64,000 nt of DNA from Nocardia kruczakiae NBRC 101016. GTDB taxonomy: Bacteria; Actinomycetota; Actinomycetes; Mycobacteriales; Mycobacteriaceae. The notes under the pieces are model-generated. The model was given only the letters and a program-made list of their open reading frames with translations, was not told where the DNA came from and made no database searches. The stretch's first letter is position 1. Each line of letters starts with the position of its first letter. Position numbers and translations under genes: made by a program. The stretch spans positions 1-64,000 of the forward strand of contig NZ_BDBL01000033.1 of assembly GCF_001612965.1 (NCBI RefSeq), in the 5' to 3' direction. Positions 15,386 through 24,963 of this stretch are shown here, piece after piece.

Positions 15386-17260
15386 TCAGGCGGGGACGCG
15401 GCGAGTGATCGATATCTCGCCGCCGGGTGCGACCGTGACCACGGTGTCGGCGCGGTGGTCGGGGGGCAGCTGGTGGGTGACGACGACCACCGTGCGGTCC
15501 GGGTCGACGAGACCGCTGGTTTCGTCGAGCAGTGCGCGCAGCAGTTCGGCGCCCGCCGCCGCCTCCATATGTTCGGTGGGTTCGTCGAGCAGCAGGGTGT
15601 CGGCGGGGGCGACGAGTGCGCGCGCCAGCAGCAGACGGCGGCGCTGCCCGCCCGAGAGTGCGGCCGCGCCGCCGACCAGATCCGTGTCCACACCCTCCGG
15701 CAGGGCGTCGAGCCACGGACCGGAACCGACCGCGCGCAGGGCGTTTTCGGCCTCCGCATCGGTCACGTCGCCGCGGGCCACCCGGAGATTCTCCAGGACG
15801 GACGTGCCGAAGACGTGGGCGTCCTCGGCGAAGAAGGTCCGGCCGGGGCGCGGTGTGTCGAACAGTCCGGCCCAGCTCATCAGCAGCGTCGTCTTACCCG
15901 CCCCGCTCGGGCCGACCACCGCGATCCGGCGGCCCGGCGGAAGGTCGGGCAGCGCGCGAATCAGGCGGGCACCCAGGTCACCGGACGCGTAATCGGCCGG
16001 CGCCGAGGCATTGTCATCGGTGGCGACAGCCCGCGCCGGCTCGGCCGGGTCGAGGGCACGAATGCGGCGCAGGGCGGCGCGGCCCTTGGTGAGGGCTTGC
16101 GCCGCGGCGGGCAGCACCGCCACGGCCTCGAATGCCGACAGCGGCAGCAGCACCAGTATCGCGAAGGCCATCGGGGTGATGCCGCCGGCCGGCGCGGGTT
16201 GCAGCGGCTCGGCCGGCGCGCCGAAGCCGTTGCCGTACAACATGATTCCGATGAGCAACGCGCCGAGCACACTGGCTCCGACGGACAGTGGAGTCGCCGC
16301 GGCGGCCCAGGCGCTGCGTGCGGCCGCCCGGTCCTCGGCGCGTACCGCGCGTGCCGAGGCGGTCGTGGCTGCCGTCATCGCCGCGTCGAGCCGGCCGGCG
16401 ACCCGTAGCTCGGCGGCGTGATCGAGCACGGTGACGGCCGCGGCCCGGAACTCGGCACGATCGGATTGCACGGCCAGTTCGGCGTCGCGCGCCGCCCGCG
16501 CGGACAGCCAGGGCGCGAACCCGCCGGAGACCAGCAGCGCGACCGCGAGGATCACACCGGCAGGCACGGAAATGGTGGCGAGCAGGGCGACGGCGGCGAG
16601 CGAGAGCAGGATCGCCGCCGCGATCGGAACCACCGCCCGCACGACCACGGCGCCCAGGTCATCGACATCCGCGCCGATCCGGGTGAGCAGATCGCCCCGG
16701 CGCAGCAGACCGGTCCCACGTCCGGCATCGCTACCCGGACGACCGACTTCTCCCTCAGGTGACAGGCCGGTGGGCCGACGTTGCGGCTGCTCGGCTCGGC
16801 CGCCATCGCGCGAGTCGCCCCCGCCCTCACGCGGCAGCGTGGACGACGAACCAGGAGCGCCGTCGGCGACGCGTTCCGTCGAACCGGTGAGATCGCTCTC
16901 GGACCGGCTGTCGCGTCGCAGCGTCCAGAAATCGGCGCGGGCGAGGGCCGCGTACACCGACGTACGGGCGGTGGTCATCGCGCGCAGTGCCACGTCGTGG
17001 GTTGCCAGCCGCTCGATGTAGCGGAACAGCCCGCGGGAGATTCCCAGCGCCCGCACCGCGACCACGGCGACGCTGAGGTCCAGCACCGGCGGCATCTGCC
17101 ACGCCCGGGCGATCAGCCAGGCCGCCAGCGCCGCCAGCGCGAGTCCACTGCCCAGCGCGATCGTCCCCCAGCAGATCGATACGACCACGCGCCACGGAGA
17201 GATCTCCGAAACCCGCCGCAGCTCTCGCAGTTCGGCCCACAGGGATTTCACGGCGTCCAC
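15386..17260 (-). CDS. cydC: Thiol reductant ABC exporter subunit CydC
   Basis: CydC pairs with CydD as a fused membrane-ATPase half-transporter exporting cysteine/glutathione-type thiols (or handling heme) needed for cytochrome bd assembly. The 624-residue product has a six-helix domain and then an ATPase with Walker A GPSGAGKTT, signature LSGGQRRRL and Walker B TLLLDEP. The start overlaps the cydD stop by 13 nt. An odd feature is a Gly/Ser/Arg/Glu-rich insert of about 65 residues (117-184) between FWTLRRDS and LLRRGDLLTRIGADVD, where CydC proteins normally have a short loop; the frame is kept. Confidence 0.9.
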   Translation of the reverse strand: MDAVKSLWAELRELRRVSEISPWRVVVSICWGTIALGSGLALAALAAWLIARAWQMPPVLDLSVAVVAVRALGISRGLFRYIERLATHDVALRAMTTARTSVYAALARADFWTLRRDSRSESDLTGSTERVADGAPGSSSTLPREGGGDSRDGGRAEQPQRRPTGLSPEGEVGRPGSDAGRGTGLLRRGDLLTRIGADVDDLGAVVVRAVVPIAAAILLSLAAVALLATISVPAGVILAVALLVSGGFAPWLSARAARDAELAVQSDRAEFRAAAVTVLDHAAELRVAGRLDAAMTAATTASARAVRAEDRAAARSAWAAAATPLSVGASVLGALLIGIMLYGNGFGAPAEPLQPAPAGGITPMAFAILVLLPLSAFEAVAVLPAAAQALTKGRAALRRIRALDPAEPARAVATDDNASAPADYASGDLGARLIRALPDLPPGRRIAVVGPSGAGKTTLLMSWAGLFDTPRPGRTFFAEDAHVFGTSVLENLRVARGDVTDAEAENALRAVGSGPWLDALPEGVDTDLVGGAAALSGGQRRRLLLARALVAPADTLLLDEPTEHMEAAAGAELLRALLDETSGLVDPDRTVVVVTHQLPPDHRADTVVTVAPGGEISITRRVPA

Positions 17261-19218
17261 TCCCCCGTCCTCGTCCGGCCGGCTCCGATCGGCGCAACGG
17301 GCGTGCCCGATGCGTGCGCATCTCCGACGTCGTCGCTCGCCCGAGAACCGCCGGACCCGTCGATCGGTGGCTGCGCCCGACCACGATCGAGCTCGGCCGA
17401 CTCCCGTTGCGCGCCATGAAATTCCGCAGGGTCCGACTCCGTCCGCGCGTGGACCTCGATGATGTGATCGGCGATGGCGAGCACCGTCGGACGGTGCGCT
17501 ACCACGACGACCGTCGCACCCGCGCGGGCCCGTTCGGTGAGGGCGGCGAGAACGGTGGCTTCGCTGCGCTCGTCGAGATGGGCGGTGGGCTCGTCGAACA
17601 GCAGAATCGGGCGGTCGGCGGCCAGCACGCGCACCAATGCCAGGCGTTGGCGCTGGCCGAGGGACAGGCCGAGGCCGCCGGGGCCCACCACGGTGTCCCA
17701 GCCGTCCGGAAGTTCGGCGAGGACGGCGTCGAAACCCGTTGCCGCGCAGGCTCTGTCGACGGCTTCGGCACGGCGGGCAGCGTCGCCGCCCTCACCACAC
17801 CCGGCGTCGCGGGCTCGGGCGCCGAAGAGTTCGAGGTTCTCGCGCAAGGTGCCGGGCAGCAGCACCGGGCGTTGCGGCAACCAGGCGATATGCGACCACC
17901 AGGCGTCCGGATCGAACTCGCCGACCGGGCGCCCGCCCACCAGAACCGCACCCCGGTCCGGTGACATCACAGCCGATATCACTTGCAGCGCAGTCGATTT
18001 CCCGCTTCCGTTGCGGCCGGCCAGAGCGGTCACCGCCCCCGGACGCAGCATCCCCGACAATCCGGCGGGTGCGTACCCGTCCCGCGCACGCACCCACACA
18101 TCACACAGCTCGATATCTCCGGTCCCCGGTTCGACCGTCACCGGCACTCGCGCCGCGGGCGGCTCGCCGGATCGCCGAGCGGTGGGGGCGTCTGCTCGCG
18201 CAGGTCCGCTGGGCGCGGGGACCGCCACCGAGCCGTCCGGGTCCAATACCGCGAAAGCCCGTTCGGCAGCAGCCATTCCGTCCTGCGCGGCATGGAATCT
18301 TTCCCCCACCGCACGCAGCGGCAGATAGACCTCCGGCGCGAGAATCAGGCCCAGCAGGCCCGCGTACAACCCCATATGCCCGAAGACCAGCCGCATGCCG
18401 ATCGACACGGCGACCAGCGCCACGCACAGGGTGGCCAGCATTTCCAGCACCATCGACGACAGGAACGCCATCCGCAGGGTGGCCATGGTCCGCTTGTGCA
18501 GCGCCTCGCCCAGCTCGCGGACCCGATGCCGCATGGTCGGCGAACCGCCTTCGGCCGCATCGGTTTCCCGGCCGAGCGCCCGCAGCGTCGGCATCCCGGC
18601 GAACAGGTCGAGCATCTGGTCCGACAGCCGGGTGGTGGCGGCCAGGGCGTCGGCGGCACGGCCCTGGGTCATCAGCCCGATCAGGATCATGAAGATCGGG
18701 ATCAGCGGCAGCGTCACCAGGATGATGGTCGCCGCGGTGAAGTCGTGCACGGCGATCACGGTCAGCACGATGGGCGGTACCAGCACCGCGAGCAGCAGCG
18801 CCGGCAGATAGCCGGTGAGATAGGCGCGCAGACCGCCCAGTCCGTCGCCGACCACCACCGCGAGTTCGGTACGCCGGCTTTCCATGTCGCGCGGCGGCAG
18901 AGCGGCTCCTGCGGCCAGCACGGAATTCTCCAATTCCGCGACCACCTGCGCGCCGGCCCGATGCGCCAGCCGCGACTGCCACCAGCTCGCCAGCGTCCGC
19001 ACCGCGACCGCCGCCGCCAGGACCGCCAGTTCGGTCGTCCACGCACCGACCGTGCGCCGGCCGGGATCGGTGATGACGCCCGCCGCGATCCGGGCCAGCA
19101 TCAGCGCCGCGACCACGATGCCCGCCGTGATCACCAGCGACAGTCCCACGCTGATGATCAGGTAGCGGCGGGCCGAGCGGGCGTGGCGCCACAGCCGGGG
19201 ATCGACGGGTCGGGCCAT
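17248..19218 (-). CDS. cydD: Thiol reductant ABC exporter subunit CydD
   Basis: Partner of CydC. The 656-residue protein has a six-helix ABC exporter domain (residues 1-330) and an ATPase domain with Walker A GRNGSGKST, signature LSLGQRQRL and Walker B PILLFDEPTAHLD. After the ATPase comes a polar tail of about 65 residues rich in Gly, Ala, Ser, Asp and Arg, beyond the usual end. It starts 6 nt after cydB, so the four cyd genes form one operon in the order A-B-D-C. Confidence 0.9.
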   Translation of the reverse strand: MARPVDPRLWRHARSARRYLIISVGLSLVITAGIVVAALMLARIAAGVITDPGRRTVGAWTTELAVLAAAVAVRTLASWWQSRLAHRAGAQVVAELENSVLAAGAALPPRDMESRRTELAVVVGDGLGGLRAYLTGYLPALLLAVLVPPIVLTVIAVHDFTAATIILVTLPLIPIFMILIGLMTQGRAADALAATTRLSDQMLDLFAGMPTLRALGRETDAAEGGSPTMRHRVRELGEALHKRTMATLRMAFLSSMVLEMLATLCVALVAVSIGMRLVFGHMGLYAGLLGLILAPEVYLPLRAVGERFHAAQDGMAAAERAFAVLDPDGSVAVPAPSGPARADAPTARRSGEPPAARVPVTVEPGTGDIELCDVWVRARDGYAPAGLSGMLRPGAVTALAGRNGSGKSTALQVISAVMSPDRGAVLVGGRPVGEFDPDAWWSHIAWLPQRPVLLPGTLRENLELFGARARDAGCGEGGDAARRAEAVDRACAATGFDAVLAELPDGWDTVVGPGGLGLSLGQRQRLALVRVLAADRPILLFDEPTAHLDERSEATVLAALTERARAGATVVVVAHRPTVLAIADHIIEVHARTESDPAEFHGAQRESAELDRGRAQPPIDGSGGSRASDDVGDAHASGTPVAPIGAGRTRTGEWTP

Positions 19219-19224
19219 CGGGAC

Positions 19225-20286
19225 CTACCGCGCGCCGCTGCGCATCGACAGGCCGATGGGCGCGGGGATCTGCTCGACGGTGATGCGCTTGCGGAACACC
19301 CAGTACGTCCAGCCCTGGTAGATCAGCACGACCGGGGTCAGCACCACCGCGACCCAGCTCATCACGACCAGCGTGTAGTGCGTGGACGAGGCACTGACGG
19401 TGGGATGCCCGTCGACCATCCGGCCGTCGACGGTGAGCCCGTAGGCGGCGTCGATGGTGGACGGCAGCACGTACGGGAACAGCGCACCGAACAGCAGCAC
19501 GATCGCGGCGATCACGGTGACGGCGGTGCCGGTGAACGCCCAGCCGTCACGGTGCCGCAGCACCGCGCCGCCCGCGAGCAGCAGGCCGAACACCGCCACG
19601 CCCAACGGAATCCACGTCCAGCCCTGGCCGTGGGCCGACTGCGTCCACAGCGCGAAGGCGCCGGCGACCACGGTGGCCGGCAACCAGACAACCCGGGCGA
19701 TCCGTTCGGCGCTCTCGCGAATCTCGCCACCGGTCTTCAAGGCGATGAAGACCGCGCCGTGCAGGATGAACAACAGCAGCAGCGTCAGGGCGCCGAGCAG
19801 GCCGTAGGGGTTGATCAGGCCGAGCAGACCGCCCTCGATCTGCTTGTGCGCGTTGAGCTGTACCCCGTGCACGATATTCGCGAAGGCCAGCCCCCACGCC
19901 AGTGCGGGCACCCAGGAGCCGAAGACGATCGCGGCGTCACACCACCTGTACCAGCGCGGATCGTGGATCTTGCCCCGCCATTCGATCGCCACCGCGCGCA
20001 CGATCAACGCCACCAGAATCAGCAGCAGCGCCAGATAGAAGCCGGAGAACAGGCTGGCGTACCACTCCGGGAAGGCGGCGAACATCGCACCGCCGGCGGT
20101 GATCAGCCACACCTCGTTGCCGTCCCAGACGGGCCCGATCGTGTTGAGTACGGCGCGTTTTCGCGTTTCGTCGCCGCGGCCGATGATCGGCATCAGTATG
20201 CCGACGCCGAAATCGAAACCCTCGAGCACGAAGTAGCCGGTGAACAGGACACCGATCAGCAAGAACCAGAATTCGGGCAGACTCAT
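19225..20286 (-). CDS. cydB: Cytochrome bd oxidase subunit II
   Basis: Membrane subunit of the bd-type quinol oxidase, 353 residues with about nine helices. The start MSLPEFWFLLIGVLFTGYFVLEGFDFG is highly characteristic, as are GPVWDGNEVWLITAGGAMFAAFP and WVAVVLTPVVLIYQGWTYW near the end. It begins 10 nt after cydA and 6 nt before cydD. Together with cydA it forms an oxygen-scavenging, proton-neutral terminal oxidase used at low oxygen or when the bcc-aa3 pathway is inhibited. Confidence 0.95.
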   Translation of the reverse strand: MSLPEFWFLLIGVLFTGYFVLEGFDFGVGILMPIIGRGDETRKRAVLNTIGPVWDGNEVWLITAGGAMFAAFPEWYASLFSGFYLALLLILVALIVRAVAIEWRGKIHDPRWYRWCDAAIVFGSWVPALAWGLAFANIVHGVQLNAHKQIEGGLLGLINPYGLLGALTLLLLFILHGAVFIALKTGGEIRESAERIARVVWLPATVVAGAFALWTQSAHGQGWTWIPLGVAVFGLLLAGGAVLRHRDGWAFTGTAVTVIAAIVLLFGALFPYVLPSTIDAAYGLTVDGRMVDGHPTVSASSTHYTLVVMSWVAVVLTPVVLIYQGWTYWVFRKRITVEQIPAPIGLSMRSGAR

Positions 20287-20296
20287 CCTCGGCTCC

Positions 20297-21745
20297 TCAG
20301 TACGCGAACGAAAGCTTTTCGACCGCAGGCGTTTCCGTCTCGGTGGGTGGTGATTCGGGCCCCTCGATCACGTAGCGCCGCATCAGGAAGAACCACACGA
20401 CGGCCAGGGCGCCGTACAGCACGGTGAAGACGATCAGCGAGGTCAGCACCGTGCTGGCGGTATGCCCGGAGACGGCCTGCTGGACGGTCATCCGAATGGC
20501 AGGGTTCCCGGTCGGATTCGGCGCGACCACCCAGGGCTGGCGGCCCATTTCGGTGAAGACCCAGCCCGCGCTGTTGGCAAGGAACGGGGTGGGGATACAG
20601 ATCAGGCTCAGCCATTTGAACCAGTTCTGATCGGGCACCCGTCCGCGCCGGGTCATCCAGAAGCCCAGCACAGCGATGGCCGCCGAGCCGATCGCCCAGC
20701 CGATCATGGCGCGGAAGGTCCAATAGGTGACGAACAGGTTGGGCCGGTAGTCGCCTGGGCCGTACTTGTCGTTGTAGCTGAGCTGAAGGTCCTTGACACC
20801 CTGCAGCGTGACGTCGCTGAACTTGCCCTCGGCGAGATACGGCAACACCCCGGGCACCTCGATCACGTGGGTGACGCTGTCGCAGTTGTTGTGCGTGCCG
20901 ACGGTGAGCACCGAGAAGTCCGGATCGGTTTCGGTGTGGCACAACGATTCCGCCGAGGCCATCTTCATCGGCTGCTGTTTGAACATCAGCTTGCCTTGGA
21001 TGTCACCGGTGAACACCAGCGCGATACCGGCGATCACGATCACCCACATACCGCAGCGGGCGGCCGGTCGCCACATGCTCCGGGCCTCGGCGAGCAGCTC
21101 CGGATGGCCCGAGCGGGCGTTGCGGACCATCCACCAGCCGCCGATACCGGCGACGAAGGTGCCGGCCGTGAGGAACGCGCCCGCGACCACGTGCGGGAAG
21201 GCCGCCAAGGCGGTGTTGTTGGTCAGCAGCGCGCCGATGCTCTCCAGTTCGGCGCGGCCGGATTCGGGGTTGTAGCGGGCGCCGACCGGATGCTGCATGA
21301 ACGAGTTCGCGGCGATGATGAAGTAGGCGGAGGCGTTCACGCCGATCGCGACCAGCCAGATCGTGGCCAGGTGGACCAGTTTCGGTAGCCGCGACCAGCC
21401 GAAGATCCACAGGCCCAGGAAGGTCGATTCCAGGAAGAACGCGGCCAGGCCCTCCATGGCCAGCGGGGCGCCGAAGACGTCGCCGACGAAGCGTGAGTAT
21501 TCGCTCCAGTTCATTCCGAACTGGAACTCCTGCACGATGCCGGTGGCGACGCCGAGCGCGAAGTTGATCATGAACAACTTGCCGAAGAACTTCGTCAGCC
21601 GGTACCAATGATCCTTGCCCGTGATCACCCATGCGGTCTGCATCCCGGCGACCAGGGGCGCGAGGCCGATGGTGAGCGGTACGAAGATGAAGTGATAGAC
21701 GGTTGTGATCCCGAACTGCCAACGTGAGACGTCGACGACATCCAT
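20297..21745 (-). CDS. cydA: Cytochrome bd oxidase subunit I
   Basis: Quinol-oxidising, heme-carrying subunit of cytochrome bd. The start at 21745 is set by AGGAGG 7 nt upstream; a frame open to 21778 adds 11 residues with no family resemblance. The 482-residue product begins VSRWQFGITTVYHFIFVPLTIG with the heme-ligand His18. WSRLP, GWVFTEMGRQPWVV and the Q-loop region (about 260-300) are present. It is the first gene of cydABDC. A perfect 20-bp palindrome lies 37-56 nt upstream. Confidence 0.95.
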   Translation of the reverse strand: MDVVDVSRWQFGITTVYHFIFVPLTIGLAPLVAGMQTAWVITGKDHWYRLTKFFGKLFMINFALGVATGIVQEFQFGMNWSEYSRFVGDVFGAPLAMEGLAAFFLESTFLGLWIFGWSRLPKLVHLATIWLVAIGVNASAYFIIAANSFMQHPVGARYNPESGRAELESIGALLTNNTALAAFPHVVAGAFLTAGTFVAGIGGWWMVRNARSGHPELLAEARSMWRPAARCGMWVIVIAGIALVFTGDIQGKLMFKQQPMKMASAESLCHTETDPDFSVLTVGTHNNCDSVTHVIEVPGVLPYLAEGKFSDVTLQGVKDLQLSYNDKYGPGDYRPNLFVTYWTFRAMIGWAIGSAAIAVLGFWMTRRGRVPDQNWFKWLSLICIPTPFLANSAGWVFTEMGRQPWVVAPNPTGNPAIRMTVQQAVSGHTASTVLTSLIVFTVLYGALAVVWFFLMRRYVIEGPESPPTETETPAVEKLSFAY

Positions 21746-21781
21746 CCGGCGGCCTCCTGTGTCATGCGGGACATCCACATG

Positions 21782-21801
21782 TACTACGACATGTCGTAGT
21801 A
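21782..21801. promoter_or_regulatory. Perfect 20-bp palindrome before cydA
   Basis: TACTACGACATGTCGTAGTA is self-complementary over all 20 bases. The TACTAC-N-GTAGTA frame resembles operators of BlaI/MecI-type winged-helix repressors, including mycobacterial BlaI as I recall it. It sits where the cydA promoter should be, on the minus strand upstream of AGGAGG. Confidence 0.72.
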
Positions 21802-21911
21802 GAGCCTACGCCGGAACAGCCGTGGGGCAACGAGTCCTACGTCACGACATTCCAACAATTATCGCTGCGCGGTAACGGGTTCCGATCCGACGCCCCGAGC
21901 CGCCGGTCGAA

Positions 21912-22826
21912 TCAGGTCCAGTCGGCGATATTCCAGGCCCGTTCGATCCCGCGATTCACGAGATCCGCGATCTCTTCGGCGCACTCCGGCGCCGACATCC
22001 GCAGGCCGTCCAGTGACGCCACCCGCGCGGCGAGCGTGATGCTCGACAGTAGCCAAACACTATCGGCGGTAACGAGATCCGCGGTGAACAGCGATTTGTA
22101 GCTGCACTCCCAGCCGGCCTTCCCCGCCTCGGCGAACAGGGCTCGCTGGGTGATGCCGGGCAGCACACCGTCGCGCGCGGGCGGGGTGAGCAACTGCTTG
22201 TCGCGCTGGATCACGACCGTCGAGCGCGGTCCCTCCAGCACGCGATGCTCGGTGCTGGTGAAGATCACGTCGTCGGCATTCTGGCGGGCCGCGAAGCGCA
22301 GCGCCGCCATATTCGTCGCATAGGAGAGCGTCTTGGCGCCGAGCAGCAGCCACGGAGCGGTGGTCGCGAGTTCGGTGGAGATGCCACGCGTGAGGGTGAT
22401 CACCGAAATACCTTCGGCGCGAGCCTTACTCACCCGCTCGGCGACCGCGCTCACCAGCACGTAGCCGGTGAGATCCGGTGCCGGGCCCGACAGTTCGCCC
22501 GAACCGACCCGTCTGGACTCGGCGCCGTCGCGACCCCGGGTCACGATCATGCGCAGCACGCCCTCGCGGTCGGACCCCCATTCCTTGACCGCGGATTCCA
22601 CCGCGGTGCGCCACTGGGCGACATCGGGGTCCGGCAGGTCCAGCGCCTGGGCCGAGCGGCGTAGCCGCGCCAGGTGTAATTCCAATGCACTCGCTTTACC
22701 GTCACGCACCAGCACCGTCTCGAAGACGCCGTCGCCGCGCAACGCGCCGATGTCGTCCGCGAAGAGCAACGGCTCGTCCGGATTCCGGACGGTACCGTCG
22801 AGTGTCACCAGAACTCGATCCACCAT
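21912..22826 (-). CDS. pabC: 4-amino-4-deoxychorismate lyase, class IV aminotransferase
   Basis: PabC removes pyruvate from aminodeoxychorismate to give p-aminobenzoate for folate. The 304-residue product has the fold-type IV pattern: RGDGVFETVLVRDGK near the start, the PLP lysine in LLGAKTLSYATN (Lys165) and GVLPGITQRALFAEAG. Branched-chain and D-amino-acid aminotransferases share the fold, so the exact substrate is inferred from synteny: it is divergent from ygfZ as in Rv0812/Rv0811c. The ATG at 22826 is used; the frame stays open upstream but with no similarity. Confidence 0.8.
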   Translation of the reverse strand: MVDRVLVTLDGTVRNPDEPLLFADDIGALRGDGVFETVLVRDGKASALELHLARLRRSAQALDLPDPDVAQWRTAVESAVKEWGSDREGVLRMIVTRGRDGAESRRVGSGELSGPAPDLTGYVLVSAVAERVSKARAEGISVITLTRGISTELATTAPWLLLGAKTLSYATNMAALRFAARQNADDVIFTSTEHRVLEGPRSTVVIQRDKQLLTPPARDGVLPGITQRALFAEAGKAGWECSYKSLFTADLVTADSVWLLSSITLAARVASLDGLRMSAPECAEEIADLVNRGIERAWNIADWT

Positions 22827-22990
22827 GCGTGGCAGCCTAGGCGAATCGAGCGCTCCAGGCGTGGGTACGCAATCGTCGGGCAACGCCCGGGCGAGCCCGG
22901 CGGCGGCAGGCATATCCACGGCATACTCACCGCACACCTGCGGCAACCCGCTGCGCGGCGCGGGTCGGCGCGACCGCCTATTGTGGAAAC

Positions 22991-24106
22991 GTGTCCGTGG
23001 TTGCCGCCCCCAGTCCACTGCTCGGTCTCCCAGGGGCCGTGCCCGGCCCGCCCGAGAGTCCCGATGCCGCGGTCGCCTGGCATTACGGCGATCCGTTCGG
23101 GGAACAGCGTGCCGCGGCCCAGCGTGTCGCCCTCGTGGACCGTTCCCACCGTTTCGTCGCGCGGATCACCGGCGCCGAACGGCTGAGCTGGCTGCACACG
23201 ATTTCCAGCCAGCACATCGCCGACCTGAGCGACGGCCGGTCCGCCGAGAATCTGGATCTGGACCTCAACGGCCGCGTCCAGCACCATTTCGTGCTCACCG
23301 AGCTCGACGGCACGGTGTGGATCGATACCGAAGCCGACCGTGGCCCCGCGCTGCTCGACTTCCTGCAGAAGATGGTTTTCTGGGCCGACGCGAAACCCGA
23401 GGCCGCACCCGAGCACGCCGTGCTGAGCCTGCTCGGACCGCGGGTGAGCGACCTGACCGAGACGCTCGGAATCGCCGCCCTGCCGCAGGTGTACGGCGCG
23501 GTCGCCCTGCCCGGCGGCGGATTCCTGCGCCGGATGCCGTGGCCCACCGCGGACTCCTACGACCTGGTCGTGCCGCGCGAGCGGCTGAGCGAGCTGTGGA
23601 CGACGCTGACCGCGGCCGGCGCCGAACCGGCCGGACTGTGGGCGTTCGAGGCGCTGCGCGTGGCCGCACTGCGCCCGCGTATCGGCGTCGACACCGACGA
23701 TCGCACCATTCCGCACGAGGCCCACTGGATCGGCGGCCCGGACGAATTCGGCGCGGTCCATCTGAACAAGGGCTGTTATCGCGGGCAGGAAACCGTCGCC
23801 CGCGTGCACAATCTCGGTAAGCCGCCGCGGCGTCTGGTGCTGCTGCACCTGGACGGCTCCGCCGATGCCCGGCCCGCGGCCGGTGACGCGGTGACCGCCG
23901 GCGGCCGCGCGGTCGGCCGGCTCGGCACGGTGATCGACCATTTCGAACTGGGGCCGATCGCACTCGCGCTGATCAAACGCGCCATCCCCGCCGACACCCG
24001 GCTGGAGGCCGGTCCGATGGCCGCCGCCATCGATCCGGATTCGATCCCGTCCGAGGACGAGCCGCAGGCCGGCCGGCTCGCCGTGGACAAGTTGCGCGGC
24101 CGGTGA
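22991..24106 (+). CDS. ygfZ: YgfZ/GcvT folate-binding protein
   Basis: YgfZ proteins bind tetrahydrofolate and help assembly or repair of certain Fe-S enzymes. The 371-residue product shows the diagnostic KGCYRGQE motif (260-267, Cys262) and the GcvT-like beginnings VALVDRSHRFVARITG and LHTISSQ. TATTGT lies 6 nt before the GTG, which may mean a leaderless start. It is divergent from pabC, a folate-pathway gene, and overlaps the MOSC gene by 4 nt. Confidence 0.9.
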   Translation: MSVVAAPSPLLGLPGAVPGPPESPDAAVAWHYGDPFGEQRAAAQRVALVDRSHRFVARITGAERLSWLHTISSQHIADLSDGRSAENLDLDLNGRVQHHFVLTELDGTVWIDTEADRGPALLDFLQKMVFWADAKPEAAPEHAVLSLLGPRVSDLTETLGIAALPQVYGAVALPGGGFLRRMPWPTADSYDLVVPRERLSELWTTLTAAGAEPAGLWAFEALRVAALRPRIGVDTDDRTIPHEAHWIGGPDEFGAVHLNKGCYRGQETVARVHNLGKPPRRLVLLHLDGSADARPAAGDAVTAGGRAVGRLGTVIDHFELGPIALALIKRAIPADTRLEAGPMAAAIDPDSIPSEDEPQAGRLAVDKLRGR

Positions 24107-24963
24107 GCGCGCCCGCAGCGCCCCGGGAAATCGGCGCGATCGGCCACGTGCTCGCGGTCTGCGTCCTGCATGCCGAACTCGAGGTGCCCGCGAAGGTGAG
24201 CCGGGTCGGCCGGACCGCGATCGACAAACGCCCGGTCCCCGACCGGGTCGCGGTCCGCACACTGGGCCTGGCCGGTGACCACGTCTGCGATACGAAACAT
24301 CACGGCGGCGTCCATCAGGCCGTCTACGCCTATGCCGACGAGGACGCGCGGCAGTGGGGCGAGCAACTGGGCCGCACACTGGCCCCCGGCTGGTTCGGTG
24401 AGAATCTGCGAGTGTCCGGGTTGCCGGTCAGCGATGCGGTGATCGGTGAACGCTGGCGCGTCGGCGAGGCGGTGCTCGAGGTGAGCGCACCGCGCGTGCC
24501 CTGCGCGACCTTCGGGCACTGGTCCGGTGAGAAGCAGTGGGTCAAGCGCTTCACCCTGCAGTCCGATACCGGCGCCTATCTGCGTGTGCTGGCCGAGGGC
24601 ACGATCGGGGCCGGTGACCGGGTGCACGTCGACCACATTCCCGAGCACGGCATCACGGTGCGCGACCTGTTCACCGGCCACGATCCGGCCCGGCTGGAAC
24701 ACCTGCTCGCCGCCGAGCCGACGATCTCCGACGATGTGCGCATGCAGATCGCCCGGCATGCGCGGCGGGCCGCCAACGGGGCGCGGACCACCGCGTCCTC
24801 CGAAGGGCTCGGCATCGCGGCGTCACCGGGCCGGACGGCGTCGAAGCCGGCGGCGACCGGGACCGGTACGCCGCACTCGGCGATGCCGGGCGAGGCGGTG
24901 CTGCGGGCGGAGGCATCGGGTGCGACGGCTACCGGCAGCGCGGAGGGAGGAGACCGGCCATGA
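24103..24963 (+). CDS. MOSC domain protein (YiiM-like)
   Basis: MOSC domains bind sulfur carried on a cysteine, or molybdenum cofactor, and occur in Moco sulfurases and in YiiM-type enzymes that reduce N-hydroxylated compounds. The 286-residue product has the core DRVAVRTLGLAGDHVCDTKHHGG, WFGENLRVSG and the conserved Cys in APRVPCATFG (about 136). A C-terminal region (about 190-225) resembles the YiiM three-helix domain. The last 50 residues are low complexity. It is coupled to ygfZ (GTGA) and to the asparaginase gene (ATGA). Confidence 0.85.
   Translation: MSAPAAPREIGAIGHVLAVCVLHAELEVPAKVSRVGRTAIDKRPVPDRVAVRTLGLAGDHVCDTKHHGGVHQAVYAYADEDARQWGEQLGRTLAPGWFGENLRVSGLPVSDAVIGERWRVGEAVLEVSAPRVPCATFGHWSGEKQWVKRFTLQSDTGAYLRVLAEGTIGAGDRVHVDHIPEHGITVRDLFTGHDPARLEHLLAAEPTISDDVRMQIARHARRAANGARTTASSEGLGIAASPGRTASKPAATGTGTPHSAMPGEAVLRAEASGATATGSAEGGDRP

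Noticed and set aside
16709..16912. Frameshift or broken gene in cydC
   Set aside because: The reading frame resumes the correct family sequence after the low-complexity insert and all ATPase motifs are intact, so it is an insertion, not a lesion.
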